The notes under the pieces are model-generated. The model did not search any database, was not told the origin of the DNA, and worked only from the letters and a program-made list of their open reading frames with translations. This document shows, in pieces, positions 62,869 to 64,000 of a stretch of 64,000 nucleotides of DNA; the stretch's first letter is position 1; the number at the start of each line of letters is the position of its first letter. The translations under genes were made by a program, and so were the position numbers. The DNA lies in NCBI GenBank assembly GCA_009792885.1, contig WMCF01000003.1, forward strand, positions 18,748,297 to 18,812,296. The letters run 5' to 3'. This DNA comes from Eremophila alpestris peregrina (lineage: Eukaryota; Chordata; Aves; Passeriformes; Alaudidae).

Positions 62869-64000
62869 CTAGATGATGGAGAAAACACCAGTCAGGAAAC
62901 AGAAGACTGTCAATTTCTCCTTTTGCTTTTAAATGGGAAAGCCATGCTGCTGGACCTGGTGGATCTTTGTACATTGGAATTTGGAATTAGCAGGTATTCA
63001 ACCAATCATCAGGAAAACGATCTCTTTCTCACAGCAGAGGCAAAGCAGAAGCATGTAGTTGTCAGAAACTATTGGTTTTGAGCCTTGAGAAAGTAACAGA
63101 ATCAGATTATAACATTTTACATGAGCTCGTGATCTGGGGCACTTCAAACTGGAGCCTCAGGACAAAAAGGTTGCTTAATGTGAGCATTCTGTGTGTGGGT
63201 TTGAGGCAGACATCAACCTTGACCAGCACTACCTGAATGTCAGCCAGGCAACATTTTAAAAGAGAACAGAGAAGGAAAATTGCCTCATGGCAATCTGGTT
63301 AAAAATATTTACATTTTTCCTCTAACCCTTCCCACAAAGAGAAGCACCCTGAGGAACTTCGTATTAGCTGTAACCTCACAATGTTGTTTGGTTGGTTGCA
63401 GCTTCTCAATGTCTCTCCCCAAAGAAAAGGTGAATTTTAAAAAGTCCCCTGTGAGTCAAGAAATAAGTTAGTCAGCCTACAGGTTCCAAAACTGAAATAA
63501 TATTTGCTCCCAGAATACGTATACTTTTTGACTACAAAATGTCTACAGGAGAAATGGAGATGCTGCCAATCTGAGCAAGCTGCCAGGCAAGGAAGATAAA
63601 CAATACAGTTCTGAATAAAAAGAATATTATGTATGCCTGGCAAAAAAAGATAAATTAATCCAACTCCCTGAGAGATTTCTTCTCCAAATACAATTACTAA
63701 AGATTAAATGTGCATTTGAATGGGTTTATTAAAATCAAGGATAGACCTCATAATCTCCAAATTGTTTAAGAGTGAACAAGAAAAGGTACCAGGTCCCTGA
63801 GCATCTCCTTCATCTTCAAGCTCACTTGCTCACCCTCAGCAGCTGACTGCCCTTTACCTGAAGGTAAGGAAGAGTCATCTTTGATGATGTAAGTAATCCT
63901 GTTATAAGTCATGACAGTATAAATAAGCCTGTTTTAAAAGAGATGTTAGGCTCATGGGCTGGAATTTGGATGAATGCATAGATGCATCTGGAAAAGAGTC
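62869..64000. other. TYRO3: TYRO3 intron, partial, at the window end
   Basis: No ectodomain exon found. I looked for the expected end of the second FN3 domain (human-like GPWSQPLVV) on the minus strand and did not see it, so this intron exceeds 1.1 kb and continues outside the window. Confidence 0.6.

Noticed and set aside
63840..63935. Possible extra TYRO3 exon on the minus strand ending near ACCTTCAG|GTAAAG
   Set aside because: It has an acceptor-like and donor-like end and one open frame, but the sequence does not resemble the FN3 region expected before the transmembrane exon.
1..64000. CRISPR arrays, bacterial operons, tRNA or rRNA genes
   Set aside because: No spaced direct repeats, no Shine-Dalgarno-led gene strings, and no clear tRNA A/B-box pair seen. 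The split-gene structure is plainly vertebrate.

Overview
The window comes from a bird genome. The evidence is vertebrate split genes with GT-AG introns, CR1 retroposons ending in the avian ATTCTGTGATTCT-type 3' tail, a bird-type endogenous-retrovirus LTR, and two proteins very close to vertebrate MGA and TYRO3. I cannot name the species. There is no prokaryotic or viral gene system here.

Layout, with both genes on the minus strand, so transcription runs from high to low coordinates. Positions 62868 to 49737 hold the 3' half of TYRO3 (a TAM receptor tyrosine kinase, called Rek in older chicken literature): ten coding exons from the transmembrane segment through the complete kinase domain to the stop codon. 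The extracellular Ig and fibronectin-III exons lie beyond position 64000. Positions 49.7 to 36.3 kb are 3' UTR and intergenic DNA without a recognisable gene. Two large CpG islands follow, at about 34.87-36.1 kb and 27.3-28.9 kb. Positions 23586 to 1097 hold the 5' half of MGA (the MAX dimerisation protein with a T-box): thirteen consecutive coding exons whose phases all join, giving about 1,552 residues. The C-terminal half of MGA, with its bHLH-zipper, lies below position 1.

The TYRO3-MGA order and same-strand orientation match the neighbourhood I recall for human chromosome 15q15 and support both names. MGA joins a T-box and (outside this window) a bHLHZ that pairs with MAX; it is a scaffold of the non-canonical PRC1.6 repressor. 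TYRO3 is a Gas6/Protein S receptor. They are neighbours, and nothing in the sequence suggests a shared pathway.

Most notable points: a perfect 26-bp inverted repeat with a 6-nt loop at 37465-37522; two alternative CpG-island promoters rich in CACGTG, the site bound by MGA/MAX itself; a duplicated C-x4-C-x3-C-x-C motif in MGA; a tandem TAGCAG acceptor in MGA; and a 16-nt pure T tract directly before a TYRO3 3' splice site. Exon boundaries were placed by eye from reading frame, splice consensus and remembered human proteins, and were not checked by alignment or RNA data.
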